Below are positions 1 to 10,992 of a stretch of 64,000 nt of DNA, piece by piece. Numbering within the stretch: position 1 is the first letter of the stretch; each line of letters opens with the position of its first letter. The stretch covers positions 4,220,401 to 4,284,400 of the forward strand of contig OW204004.1 of NCBI GenBank assembly GCA_934047225.1. Reading direction: 5' to 3'. This DNA comes from Ypsolopha sequella. Lineage: Eukaryota > Arthropoda > Insecta > Lepidoptera > Ypsolophidae. The position numbers and the translations under genes are program-made. The notes below the pieces were generated by a model. The model was not told the DNA's origin and ran no database searches. It saw only the letters and a list, made by a program, of their open reading frames with translations.

Positions 1-834
1 AAGCTTCTTCCGGGGTATAAGGCCGTTGTTCATTTTTTTCAGTTATTCTTCTACGAGCTTTTTTATACCCAGTAGCTCGTCTTGGTGAAGCTGAAGAAAC
101 TTCCTGCATCAACCTAGCAGCATCACGTTTTCCAGTTGCTCGTACACTCAATTGTGCTGCAAAAGATAGCTGTGCATCGTCATAATCTTCCAACAAATGT
201 TGAATTTTCCGCTTTTTGGTTTTCTTCGAACCGTGTTCAAAAGTCTTTTTTGGTCTGCCAACACTGGAACTCGGGTTTGGGGACTGCTCTCGGAACATAG
301 TAAAAACTAATTCTTCATTCAGCCATTCTTCGTTAGCCTTCAAAAATAAGTCTAAACGTCTCTGTTTACGAAGCCATTTCAGACGAATCTTCTCGCATTC
401 CTTTTTTAGAAACGCCTTCAAGGGCTTTTCCTGGTCTTGTAGGAGAATCAAATTAACAAATATTGACTTCACAAACATCATTACTTGGTCTAATCTGCCT
501 TTGGGCGGGGTTGAACGCCAAAAGTCAAATAACGACTTTCGCCGAATTCGGGCACCTATAAAGAAATAAATAAGAAATTATTAGAATCGCAATAATTCGC
601 AAAAAAATAATATATTTTTTATGAACTTTAACAATATGAGAATACGATAAGAGCTAATTCATGACGTGACTCATCTTGACTACGTACTTTAAGACTATGT
701 AAACTTTCTTTTTAAGATTTTTTTGTAGATTTATAGAAGGTGTTTTTATGACAGTACTACTAAGTCTTCATAAACATATTAGTGGATATAAATGAAATGA
801 CATATAAATAATTACCTCTTCTTGAGGAATCCAT
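1..834 (-). CDS. Spliced TE-type gene of unrecognised family, 5' part
   Basis: Minus-strand gene running off the left edge. I place a tiny first exon at 834..816 (ATG, six codons plus one base; donor GTAATT) and a second exon from 555 (after a TTTATTTCTTTATAG acceptor) to position 1; the phases join cleanly and the second exon is open for about 185 codons. The protein is basic, with a conserved-looking GRPKKTFEHGSKKTKKRK segment and an RRATGYKKARRR segment. From memory, similar basic N-terminal modules occur in multicopy TE-like proteins of arthropods and cnidarians, but I cannot name the family. A plus-strand open frame at 216-569 is only its antisense shadow. Sequence from 835 to about 1060 is probably its promoter and 5' untranslated region. 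The exon structure is well supported; the function is unknown. Confidence 0.6.
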
Positions 835-1063
835 CACCAAAAAGTACTTAAATTCACACAAAACTGAGAAACACATGCACAACACCGACGTTCAGATTGG
901 CACTGACCGAGGGGACGGCTACCTGGATCCGAAACGCTAACTTCGCCCCATTGTTTTAGAGGGGACCGCGCTTCAAAAACTGGTTTTAAATACGTTATCA
1001 GTTGTAGGGTCCGTTCAAGGTTAAATTGATATTTAAAAAAACTCTGTTTTAACATTTTGATTT

Positions 1064-1789
1064 TAAGACTTTTGTCTCTCTAGATTAGTCAAATCGTATA
1101 TTGTGCGTCGGATTAGATCGTCTGCCACGATGTTCCAGAGCAGCGGTGATAGGACGCCTCCTTGTGGGCAGCCTTTAGCAACCACAGCTATGGTAGTGCC
1201 ATTCACACTTAGTTGCACAGCTCTCAGCTTAAGCATGTTGTCTATCCACCCGCGTAGTGTTGGTTCGACATCATACTTGAGAAGGGCATGGTTGATGTTT
1301 GTGAATGTAGTTTTGTCAAAGGCACCCTCGATATCGATAAAGGCGCCTAGCGTTGATTCTTTTGTATTTAGAGCGCTCTCGATTCTTTTCACTACGCTAT
1401 GCAGAGCCGACTCCGTTGATTTACCCGAACTGTAGGCGTGTTGGTTCGGGTGTAACGTTTTCTTCTTTAGAGCTCCATCTCTGATATGCCTGTCGCATAG
1501 CCTTTCGAGGGTCTTAAGAAGAAAGGATGTAAGACTGATGGGTCTGAAGGCTTTTGCTTCAGTGTAATCACTTCTACCTGGTTTGGGCAAGAAAATGACT
1601 TTGACTTCCCTCCAGTCGTACGGTATGTAGCTGTGTGCAAGACATGCTTTCAGGATGTCTGCCAGCGGCAGAGCTTAAAAGAGCGGGGAATATGCCACCC
1701 AGCCCTGCCGATTTAAAAGGAAGGAAGCTGTTGACGGCCCAGGTGGTCTTGTCAATATCGACCACAGTCCCGGCTGTTTTCCAGTCCTG
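1064..1789 (-). pseudogene. Reverse transcriptase fragment of the R1/LOA-type LINE
   Basis: Downstream of the TAG stop the frame resumes (VNSFLPFKSAGLGGIFPALL) and, after a frameshift near 1660, continues as an RT fingers/palm region: KAFRPISLTSFLLKTLERL, FIDIEGAFDKTTF (palm motif A with Asp) and the KGCPQGGVLSPLLWN motif. The frame then ends within about 25 residues, before YADD. The RT is truncated and dead. Confidence 0.75.
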
Positions 1790-1792
1790 CTA

Positions 1793-2735
1793 ATTTGGTA
1801 TTCTACTTGTTGTTTCCTCCCAGTTGCATTCGTCTGAGATGCTGCAACCTGGGAAGTGCGTCTGAAGTAGTACTTCACAGGTCTCGTTGTCTGTGTTAGT
1901 ATAGGTGTTGTCTTGTTTCTTAAGCGAGCCTAGGTTGCGATCTTGGTCTTTCGATAGGACCTGGCGTACCCTGGCAGCTTCGTTGTTTGATTCGATGTTC
2001 TCACAGAAACGGCGCCAGGATTCGCATCTCCTAATCCTGATACGCTTTTTATAGAATGATTGGGCTTGTCTGTACTCGTCCCAATCTACCTCGTTTCTGG
2101 TGTTCATGGCTCTGTTGAATAAGCGCCTGGACTTATGCCGGAGCCGTTCGAGTTCAGGTCCCCACCAGTGACATTTCGAATTTTCGGAAGATTGCGTCAC
2201 TAGTGGGCAGGCATTTTGGTAACATGTGTTAATGCTTTTTGTTAGTATTTTAACATTGGCCTCAATGTTGCTAGCTGATGTTCTCATATCCTGAAAGTTC
2301 ATCTTCCGCAGTTCTTCTTTCAGAAGACCCTTGTACCTTGCGATGTTCGTTTTTCTCGGGTTACGTCTAGGTAGGGGTCTTTCTGCGTGGACATCTAGTT
2401 TGTAGCAGATTCGTCTGTGGTCCGAGAAAGAGGGCTCCTCAGACACATGCCATTCGGTAACTAGCTTTGCGGCCGTCTCCGTGGCTAGGGTGATGTCTAC
2501 TATTGTTTGAAATCTGGAGGTAACAAAAGTTGGTTTAGAGCCCTTATTAAGGACCATAAGATTAGTCGAGAAAAGATAAGATACTAGGTCCTCACCTCTC
2601 TTGTTGGGAGTATCGCTGCCCCAGATGGGGTGGTGACAGTTAGAGTCTGCTGACACGATCAAGTCACTTTGCTCGCAGTGCTGTATCAGGTCTACTAGCT
2701 CCCTAGTGGGCACCTCCTCGTCACCAGGAAGGTAC
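1793..2735 (-). pseudogene. APE-type endonuclease and linker of the R1/LOA-type LINE
   Basis: The frame contains VSADSNCHHPIWGS, NKRGEDLVSYL and FSDHRRI, the D/N/H motifs of the C-terminal half of the exonuclease-endonuclease-phosphatase fold, followed by the basic linker that leads to the reverse transcriptase. The N-terminal half of the endonuclease (the usual first Asn and Glu motifs) is absent: at about 2735 the frame passes directly into ORF1 C-terminal sequence. A TAG stop at 1790-1792 interrupts the frame before the reverse transcriptase. The nuclease is therefore inactive as it stands. Confidence 0.7.
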
Positions 2736-4222
2736 CCTTTGCTGGGGTCGGGAATAGGGTCTGCCTCCGTAGCCACTGGCGCTGACGATTCTTCGGGAGC
2801 GGTATCTTGCAAACCTCTCGGACCGAATAATCTGACATACACCGAGCCTAACCCGAAGGTGACCCGGCGGTCTCTTGCCATCAGAGCCGGTATTTCCGAC
2901 CGAGGTATACCCAGGCTTAAAAAATATACCGGGTCTCTCGGCCGGAGCCGTGTGCACTTCCATGTTATACATGGACAAGCTGTCAACTTTTAGCCATTTT
3001 TTATTTTGCATGGCCAGCCAGGTCTGTATTTCGGAAGGCGTTTTATCCGTCACCTCAGGAATAAACAACCCACATTTTACTTTGGGTGTTAGTTCCTTTA
3101 GGCTGCGACCTCATAGCTCGTACCTGGGTACGGCGGCTTCAGCGTCGCTACGGTGCGTTTCAGCCAGGCCAGAGACCCGTCATCCTCGCACCATAGTTTG
3201 AGGACGCCTGCATTCCAGCTAGGGCGTCCCCGGAACGACGGTACATCCATGATGTTTGAGCTGGCAGCCTCTGAGCAGATTTCTCCTACTTTCGTTAGGA
3301 GTTCTGTTTGAAGCTGCCGAGCTGCTTCCTCCGAAAGGTCATGACTGGGGCTGATCCTGACCGCCACGCACAGATGCGACTGCATGGCTTCTGCGTATGA
3401 CGATGCAGAATCTTTGCCCTGGTCTACCCTGACTCGTTTGGCGTCGCTCCTTGGAGAGACGGTGTCATCAAGACGGTCCTGGCGTCGGCGCTTTGCCAAA
3501 CGTGGCTCATTGGGCCTTCCAGGTGCCGTCTCATGGCCATCTCCAGGGGCGCCATCCCGAGCCTTATGGAAGACCGGCTTGCCCTTCTGACCTTTACGGC
3601 CCACTTCTCTGGCTGGCATGGCCTTGTTGGCCTCGCCGTGGCTAGAGGCGGTGCTTGTGGGACCAGGGAAGCCTTGCTTTTTACCCTGTGACTGGGCAGC
3701 CTTCTCACTGAATGGCTTTGGTTTCCCCGTGCCTCCACCCGGCCGCCCGGACCCAGCGAGTCCCGCCTTGGGCTTGCTGTCCCTTGACGAGAAGTCAGCT
3801 GAGGCTTGGGCCTGCTGTGTGGAGCCCCGGGGAGGGGCCATAAGCGCACTCGTTCCAGGTGTCAAGTCAGCGGGTGTTGCTGAGGCATCTCTGGTCTGTT
3901 GCTGTGTTTTGTTACTGTCAGTTGCTTCCCGGTCGCGCTTAGCGCGCCTCCAGCGATTCCGCCTGTTATTGCGGCCTGACTGTTGTACGGGTTGGTTGCC
4001 CTGTTGGCTAACGGACCCTTGTTGTTGTTGGCCTCCGGCTACAACGTTGCCACGTTGTTTGCCTTTCGGCTGTTTGGTTTTTTTGTTTTTATTGGAGACC
4101 ATCTGCCATGAGCTTACAAAGCTTTGTGGCTGTATGGCCTCTGCTAGAGCGCTAAGGTCTAGCGCTTTAGACGGTGGTTTGCTGGTACCGCTGTCAGTTT
4201 TTGTGTTTTTCCCGTTTTCCAT
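2721..4222 (-). pseudogene. LINE ORF1-like protein with DUF4780-like C-terminus
   Basis: The open frame at 4222..3098 encodes 374 residues: a Gln/Lys/Arg-rich low-complexity N-terminal half followed by a folded region containing RPSWNAGVLKLWCEDDGSLA, as in DUF4780 proteins associated with insect LINEs. It stops at 3098, but the homologous-looking sequence continues in another frame (3068 to about 2930) and again in the frame that also encodes the endonuclease (about 2930 to 2735), so two frameshifts split the C-terminal domain. In intact elements ORF1 is expected to bind the element RNA. The long plus-strand frames at 3384-4394 are antisense shadows of this biased sequence. Confidence 0.65.
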
Positions 4223-7200
4223 TTTTTATAGGCCGTTAAAATTCATCTCTACGAGTCCCCACCCACCTCGGAGCCCACAACGTTGGGGGAATCACCCTAT
4301 GATGACACCAGGAAATCCTCGCAGAGATATAGGCCCCCTGTCCAAAAACCTGCCTAGGTGGGATAGACCTAGGAGCCTTGCAGGTTTGACGTAGCGGAGT
4401 TGTATACGAGACGGATGAGCATAAGAATGCACCAGCTAGCTGGGCTAAGTGTGCGGCTGCAAGAGACCTGGGATGGATCAATCGCTCACCGCACACCCCG
4501 TACACTGCCGTCTGCATACCCCTCCGCCCAGGAGCCTCGCCCGTCTCAGCTTAGTCCGCCGAGGCCGGGGTATTCCGATTACCACACGGCTTCCTACACC
4601 GTGGGCGCCGTTTGTGGTGGTACGCTGGACCAAAGAGGGCGTGTTGCCGCAAACGAACTCTGACCCGGAACGTAATTGGCTCAACCCTCCAGGCTACCTT
4701 TATTTATTTATTTATTTATTACTTATTTTGGAAAACTAGCGACTATTTTAATAACAATAGTAAAAAACTTAAATTAACTCTAGCTAGTCATTTAAAGTTT
4801 CCACAGACCTTTGCACCACCTGCGGCGTTCTACTGCGCACGGAATGAAACATTGTAGCCTCTACACCTGAAAGATGTAGGGGCTGCAACGTAGCGCAGGA
4901 GTCTCGGCCTCCGGGTCATGTGAGGGGTGCGGCCCTACACCCGTTTGTGTTGTTGATACAGTGTTTGTGTAGTGTTTATGTCTGGCTGTAAATGTTTGTG
5001 AGGGTTATTGTAAGGAGTTTATGTTGTGTCGGCTTGACCCTTTGGCCTAACCAACAGGCAGACTCATTCCCTGTTGGAGGTACAGCCAGTGCCTCAGTTT
5101 GTTCGGGCGCATGGCTGTGAGTGGACATTCTGGTTCCAGTGTTTGGTTGGTGCCAGAATGCTCACGGGTCGGCCCTCCTCCTTTCAGGCTGAGGCTATAC
5201 AGATATTGATTGTCCCCCGGGTGAAAGAGGTAGACCCATGGTATATGGGAGTACCCCCTCTCTCCGGGGTGCATCACCCTACATAGCCTCACCCTTAACC
5301 GGGCTTGGGACCGGCACCATACTGGCCCTTGTAGGCCTACATCTGGCTGCTGGCACAAGGGAGAGAAAGCGTGCAGAAGAAAGAACAAAGCAGCAGTGCA
5401 AAGCATACAAAAGCAAGCATCGAGGCGGAGTTAGTCAACTTACAAAGTCTTTTAATAAAACAATAATTTTATTATTGTAAACTTAATTTTTATATTGTAA
5501 ACTTTATAGCATTAGAACTTTTTTGAATACACTTTTTTTCCAAAATGCAAGACTTTTGTCCATTAATTCACTGCAAAATTGCATATCGTAATCCACGACA
5601 TAAATATCCACATTGTTAGAAATTTCAAAGTCCTCATGAGCAATGCAAAACAACCCCTTTTTCTTTTCAGCAAATAACATTTGAAGGTGAATTTGGGCCC
5701 TATACTTGTTTGTGATCTGTCCGTCTTGTACATAGTTTTTAATGTTTTTTTTGCTGAATGGGCATTTTATTTCTACTACGAATTCTTCTGAAATTCCGTC
5801 CGGTGATGCACCAAAAATGGGAAAATCCTTATTGAGGAGTAGCCCACTTTCTTTTATTGAAATATTTTGTTTTGCAGCGACTACTTGTCGAACTTTGGGC
5901 TCCAAAGTTTTTCCTGAAAAGACGAACAAAACATCAAATATTTAACGTTAAAGAAATTTGTATACGGCTAAGTAGTTTCTGAAGTTTTAAATTTGAACTG
6001 ACTGAAAAATAAATACATAGGTACCTCTAATAATAGCTTTTGTATCTTTAAAAGAATATGCTCCTAATATATGCTCCACTAACACTCCATTATCTTTGCC
6101 ACATCGTGCGAGTTCGTGCAGCTTTGAGGCAGTAATGCGGCCGTAACGCAGTTCTAACCACATTTTAGATTCAGATTGGTCTATCGTATCTTGCGAAACT
6201 GTTTTTATATAAATTTTCTGCATATGGTCCTTGCAAAATTGTATGAAACCGTCTGCATTCGGTTCCTGGACCTGGCGTTTGTAATGACATGCCATTGAAT
6301 GGATGGATAGGGTAGGCCCATCATTAGGTTTATTGTACAGCATCAGCATTGAATTTATATTAAATTTGTTTGAGTTTTCAATTACTTCTTTAAAAAAAGA
6401 CCCATCACTAGGAGGCAAATCTGCCTTCGGGGATTTATTTTTTTTCGAAGTTGGCGTAGGCGCAACCAAATCAGCTGTTTTAATGAATTTTAGATTACTC
6501 CCTACACACGAAAGCTTGGCTTTTGCCCAGTAGCATTTCACAGCTGTGCAGGGTGGTTCTTCATAACGCCTGTTTAGCCACATAACTAATGCAATGACGT
6601 GTTTGCATCCTCCCTGGCTGGCTGCACAGTCTTCGCAACTTACGCTTATAGCACGGGCATTTTAAAATTTAGGGTCAAAATAAAAAACCTAAAGCTAATG
6701 TTTGTGCACAAACGTTCCTTAGGACCACAAAAGTACATCCTTAAAACCCCTGACCCATAGGGTGTCCGCGTCCCCCCCTCCCCCCCCCCCAAATGTGTCT
6801 CCATTTGCAGTATTTTTCATTTTACTAAAAAACGGTATGAGTTAGGTGAAAACTGTCAAAGAAGTAATTAATTCTCATTATATTACCTACAACATGACAT
6901 TTATTTTATGCTAATTAAAAGTTTAGTTTTTGAGATATTGTTATGAATATAAAACAAAAAATGAAAAATACTCGAATATTTTACAAATTACTTGATTTTC
7001 TGAAAAAACCGTAATATTATTGATAAAACATTGTGAGTAAACATTATTTCTCGTATTTTTGTCTACAAAATAAGACTTTATTTTCTTAAGCGGTTTAACA
7101 TTTTGCAAGATAATGAAAGTTAATACATTTTCCACAGTAAGTCATATAGGTAAATTACACTAACTCCTAGTTCCAAATGTGTTTGTATTTATGTATAAAG

Positions 7201-7264
7201 TTGTCATTTAGGTACTCATTAATTGCCTAAAAATCAAAAACATAAAATAAATAACTTTTATTTA

Positions 7265-8446
7265 AGTGTATTAACCATTTAATCATCTAAATCTTCTGGA
7301 TTATCATATGATACGTTACCACGTGTTGGACCTCGGCAACGTTCACACAAAACCCTTCATTTTAGTCCAGCACGCACACAATCGCGTCTATTCCCGCACA
7401 CATTTTTGCAATCACATGATACAAGGTTCATTAAGTGGTCTGGCGCAGGAGGCAGCGTGGTCGCCACTGGTATTAAACTATTTTCCACAGTTTTCCATCC
7501 CCAATCCTGTGGATTTAATTGGTGCCCAAGCCATTCTTGTACCTAAAGGTACACGCGCAATGAGTGTTGGCCACATGCACATGCACCAGGATGCTAGGAT
7601 GCTAATTGGAAACAGGCATTTACTGGCTGTATGGCGATTTTGCGTAGATATTTATTTGGTGTCAACTCGTCAAGCGTTTCACAGCCGCAATTGTTATCAT
7701 AGAGAGCGATGGCAAAATTTTCGCCAGCCGCGACTATTTCTTCTTTGTCAGCATGGAGCGATGAAAAAACTTCTGTCATATTTATCAACGATGGAAACAG
7801 CTGAAGTTTTTTCCATGCATGTTTTTTTCCCTTGTTGAAAAAGGCACTTGTTGTCTTGTTGTGTCACAACCAGTAAATGCATGACTAAAAAGCACGGTCT
7901 TTTACATGGCACCCAAACCTTCGTTTACTTGGGCGATATTAAATATTTTGCCAGCCGTCTGAGATGAAGAAGAATGCAAAACTTGTATTTTCGAATCCAT
8001 CTTTGATCTTGCAACTAGTATAATCAGAATATCTGTGTCGTTGGCTACCACTCAGACACTTTTTGGCCATCATCATATTCCAGGGCTTTGTGGGCTATCG
8101 TTGAATCCGCGTCACCAGGACATTGAAGGGCATTATGTCCGCCAGCATTGAAATAAGAGACCAGTAATTGGACTAGCTTATTTTTGTTAACGTCGTTTCT
8201 CAAAAAATCTGATTGTTGGACTGTGATGAAGTTGTTAGGATCAACAGCTATATTCGGTGAAGATTTTGCCTTTGTCCTGCGACGACGTTCTTCCCCTTGT
8301 TGTACCCGCCGCCGCCGCGCGGTGCTTGTAGCAACTGAAGTATAATGTACTACGTACGTTTTTAGGTAAACTTTATACAAAACATTTGGACCTATAGTAT
8401 TGTGACGTATTGTGAACAATACATTGACTTCTGTCTTACGATACAA
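7265..8446 (-). pseudogene. Degraded transposon gene with FSHAFTGCDTT motif and C-terminal Cys-rich (CXC-like) segment
   Basis: Read on the minus strand across several frameshifts and stops, the sequence gives an N-terminal part (133 residues from 8446), then VVANDTDILIILVARSK and FSHAFTGCDTT, then CGCETLDELTPNKYLRKIAI, and near the end a Cys-rich stretch CDCKNVCGNRRDCVRAGLK followed by VLCERCRGPTRG. From memory, the FSHAFTGCDTT pattern and a tesmin/TSO1-like CXC tail occur together in multicopy arthropod proteins of unclear function; the ANDTDILIIL segment resembles PIN/FEN-type nuclease cores. It is the only coding candidate within the element and so its probable transposition gene, but the family is not certain. 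Confidence 0.5.
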
Positions 8447-9362
8447 TATATTTAGATACCTACTTTACCCGTTAAGATCTTTTTTAAACCGACTTCTTTA
8501 ACCGACTTCAAAAAAGGAGGAGGTTCTCAATTCGACTGTATTTGGCGTATTTCCTACGATATACTCGTAGCAACATGAAAACCAATATAAGAACGCCGAC
8601 TTCTAGATAACATAACGTTTCAGGAAGAAAGAAGTCGGCGAAAGTGTTGCTTCGGTAGGTACCATCGGTCTTTATAGAATTATTATTAACTTTTTAGTGA
8701 ATGACTGCTGTTACTATTAAAGTCGGTTACTATTTTTTTGTTAAAAGTTTATTTTATTCAAGTCAATGGTTTAGATGTAATGAACCTAACTTCATTACAT
8801 GGTAAATTTAAGAAAATACAGTCTCATTTTGTAGACAAAAGCACGAAGAATAATGTTTTAATAAGGATTATTTACTTCTTTGACAGTTTTCACGTAACTC
8901 TTACCGTTTTTGAGTAAAATTAAAAATATTTCAAACGAAGACACATTAGGGGGGAGGGGGAAGGGGAGACGCGGACACCCTAGGGGGTTTTAAGGATGTA
9001 CTTTTGTGATCCTAAGGAACGTTCAAACCTATAGTATTGTGAACAATACATTGACTTCTATGTTACAATGCAGTATAGGTACCTACTTTATCAGTTCAGA
9101 TTTAATGAACTGTAACTTCATTACTTAGTCAATTTAAGTAAATATAGTCTAATTTTGTAGACAAACGTGTGAATAATATTTACTTCTTTGACAGTTTTCA
9201 TCTAACTCTTACCGTTTTTAAGTAAAATGAAAAATACTGCAAATGGAGACAAGTTTGGGGGGGGGGAGGGGGGGACGCGGACACTCTAGGGGTCAGGGGT
9301 TTTAAGGATGTACTTTTGTGATTCTAAGGAACGTTTGTGCACAAAAGTTAGCTTTAGGTTTT
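8390..9362. repeat. Tandem duplication of the transposon's right end, inner copy carrying a small insert
   Basis: The run starting CCTATAGTATTGTG at about 8390 and again at about 9027 is followed in both cases by the same order of blocks: AACAATACATTGACTTCT, the TAAGTAAATATAGTCT-type block, TTTGTAGACAAA, TTACTTCTTTGACAGTTTTC, a G-rich run and GACGCGGACAC. The outer copy spans about 9027-9362. The inner copy spans about 8390-9020 and is longer because it holds the repeat at about 8486-8735. Confidence 0.75.
8486..8735. repeat. Lepidopteran CCGACTTC-type interspersed repeat
   Basis: Begins with ACCGACTTCAAAAAAGGAGG and AGGTTCTCAATTCGACTGTA, a signature I recognise from abundant moth and butterfly repeats, and ends near TTAAAGTCGGTTAC, which is inverted relative to the start. 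It sits in the inner copy of the duplicated transposon end and is absent from the outer copy, so it inserted after the duplication or into one copy only. Confidence 0.6.
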
Positions 9363-9993
9363 TTTTTTGAGGTCGCCCTTATAGCTTCAACCAATATTCC
9401 CGTAGTATTACAATTTGTTGCGTCTCTTCGTTGCAAACAAATGTGCAGCTATACGGCTTACTCTTAACTTTGTGCTCCGGAGTGATTCTGGCTTTAACTA
9501 TGCACAATTTCTCTTCCCTTTTCACCTGCACATAGCCTATTGCGTCATCGCCGTAACTTTCTCGAGCAGATCTGCAAAAGGTTGTATTAAGTTTATTAAA
9601 GTACTTCGTTTTATATTTTACTACGTGTATCTTAAATTTTAAAAATATAGAATTTACAATATTTGTAATGTAAAGTTACCGGAAAAAACTATATGACAGA
9701 TGACAGTAAAAACCGTTCTTAAATCCGTTGCGTGCGTGCCTTAGAACTAGAACATAAACAGTTAGTTTTTGGAATAATCAATATTATCCTTAAAGTATCG
9801 ATATCGATATTCTTGTCTGATAAAGCTCTGTGTCACTGTGTCACTACATAACACCTAATGCACAGTTAGTGTAAGTAAAACAATAAAAGTATCGATATCG
9901 ACAGTCTTGTTTAGTCAAGCTCTATGATCGTGTCAGTGTCAGTACACTTTCTCGCACTAAGAAGCGGTTTTGTGTGGGACAATGGAGATAACG

Positions 9994-10110
9994 GTGCGTA
10001 CAAACTATGCCACAAAACATTGTTTTAAAACACGTTTTCACACAATGTTTAGTTTTGGACGTGCCACATGTTCACTAAACATGCCACAATGTTGCATAGT
10101 TTGTACGCAC
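9994..10110. mobile_element. 117-bp MITE in intron 1 of the SWIM/YqaJ gene
   Basis: Perfect terminal inverted repeats of 17 bp (GTGCGTACAAACTATGC and its complement) with a further inverted block inside (CCACAAAACATTGTT). No coding capacity. No unambiguous target duplication could be assigned. The rest of the intron (9572-9993 and 10111-10537) is AT-rich and shows no gene. Confidence 0.8.
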
Positions 10111-10779
10111 ATTAAATACTAGTCTACGATTTGTATAGGTACCTAATAGTAAAACATGCATGCATAGGTACAAACATACTACAATCACAATCTCGCAGGC
10201 AGATTGCGCCCGCCCAGTGTGAGAATGTAAGTCACCGGCTGTTAATATAGGTACCTACCTACAACCTGCAAGCGCGCGCGGGCGAAGGGAAATCTTATTA
10301 ATGCGTTTATATCAACTTCTGTTACGATGTCTTATGTTTATATTAGATATATTACTATCTACTAAACGAATTACAAAATAGATTGTACTGAATTAATTCC
10401 TGAAAACGATTAAAACCACCTCGAACCGAGGAGAAGTTACCAGGTAAGTAGGTAGGTAGGTATGTGTATGTTTGATGATTATTAAGTAAGTACCTTACCT
10501 TAGCTACCAGTACCACATATAATCACTTAGTACATACCTTGAAAGCTTGACGCCTCTGATCTCTGCACTTGTGTACAAAGGATTGTTGGATAAAAAATCA
10601 AACACCATTGACATGTCGACTTTAGGTAAATTATCTGACTGTCCGCGACTAAATCCACTCTCCATCGTCAAAAACTTATCACCTTAAACTCGTATTATCT
10701 ACTGAGAGCACGGAACACAAACGCCTTGTTTGAGATTGCGGGTCAAAATGCACTGGTGTGCTTATTATCCGTCTCATAC

Positions 10780-10860
10780 GCCGCGGCCGGCCACCCGCGC
10801 CCCCGCTCTCGGAAGCCGTGACGTCACACGCGGAACGAGCGACTAGAATTTTTGATTTTG
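10780..10860 (-). promoter_or_regulatory. GC-rich putative promoter with CRE/ATF palindrome
   Basis: About 120-190 bp upstream of the ATG at 10665 lies a CpG-rich island (CGCCGCGGCCGGCCACCCGC) followed by a perfect TGACGTCA palindrome at 10819-10826. Such sites are typical of broadly active RNA polymerase II promoters. Position and composition suggest this drives the SWIM/YqaJ gene; there is no direct proof. Confidence 0.4.
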
Positions 10861-10992
10861 TACGCGTTAAATTAAAAAATTCATAACTTCGTCATTTTTC
10901 AAGATATTGAAAAAAATCTTTCAGCATATTTAATGTTATACTATAATCTTATAATTAAAATTATAATTTTTAGTTTTCGTGCTATTGGAAAC

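Larger units (their letters stand above)
1078..5400 (-). mobile_element. R1/LOA-type non-LTR retrotransposon, degraded, lacking its 3' part
   Basis: A minus-strand LINE whose ORF1, endonuclease and reverse transcriptase can be followed in order from high to low coordinates. ORF1 starts at 4222. The stretch from about 4230 to 5400 has no gene and is read as its GC-richer 5' untranslated region, with a short TTTA run at 4700-4720. The reverse transcriptase breaks off after the QGGVLSPLLWN motif at about 1078, so the YADD catalytic motif and the 3' end are missing. Loss of a 3' end is unusual for target-primed retrotransposition and points to later deletion or to the unit at 1-1060 landing there. 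The clade is judged from motif style only. Confidence 0.75.
6653..9377. mobile_element. 2.7-kb DNA transposon with 8-bp target duplication inside the SWIM/YqaJ gene
   Basis: The insert is bracketed by identical 8-bp copies of CTTATAGC at 6645-6652 and 9378-9385, and gene sequence continues on both sides. The ends form long imperfect inverted repeats: about 6684-6870 matches the reverse complement of about 9180-9362, sharing the blocks AACCTAAAGCTAA, CAAACGTTCCTTAG, a C-run/G-run with CGCGTCC, and AAAAACTGTCAAAGAAGTAA. An 8-bp duplication fits hAT- or P-type transposases, but I do not recognise the outer end. It contains one degraded gene, a tandemly repeated right end, and a smaller inserted repeat. 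Confidence 0.85.
5504..10665 (-). pseudogene. SWIM zinc-finger and YqaJ-type nuclease gene, interrupted by a transposon
   Basis: Minus-strand spliced gene. Exon 1 (10665..10538) starts MESGFSRGQSDNLPKVDMSM and ends at a GTATGT donor. Exon 2 starts at 9571, is interrupted at 9385 by the element at 6653-9377, and resumes at 6652 with a CEDC...GGCKH SWIM zinc finger, ending at 6025 (donor GTACCT). Exon 3 (5913 to the stop at 5504) carries the GASPDG and VEIKCP motifs of the YqaJ PD-(D/E)XK nuclease fold. Exon phases agree at both introns. An AATAAA signal lies at 5468-5473, about 30 bp past the stop. Besides the insertion, a one-base indel just upstream of it (about 9395-9420) shifts the frame. 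SWIM/YqaJ proteins are multicopy in Lepidoptera, so this may be a TE-borne or TE-amplified gene rather than a unique host gene. Confidence 0.85.

Noticed and set aside
1..6. AAGCTT at the very start as evidence of a HindIII clone end
   Set aside because: Could be chance or the cut made for the window; nothing else supports it.
3618..4394. 258-codon plus-strand frame
   Set aside because: Antisense to the low-complexity, codon-biased ORF1 of the R1/LOA-type LINE; Cys/Leu-rich without domain structure.
5047..5406. 119-codon minus-strand frame
   Set aside because: Lies in the presumed LINE 5' untranslated region; no recognisable protein features.
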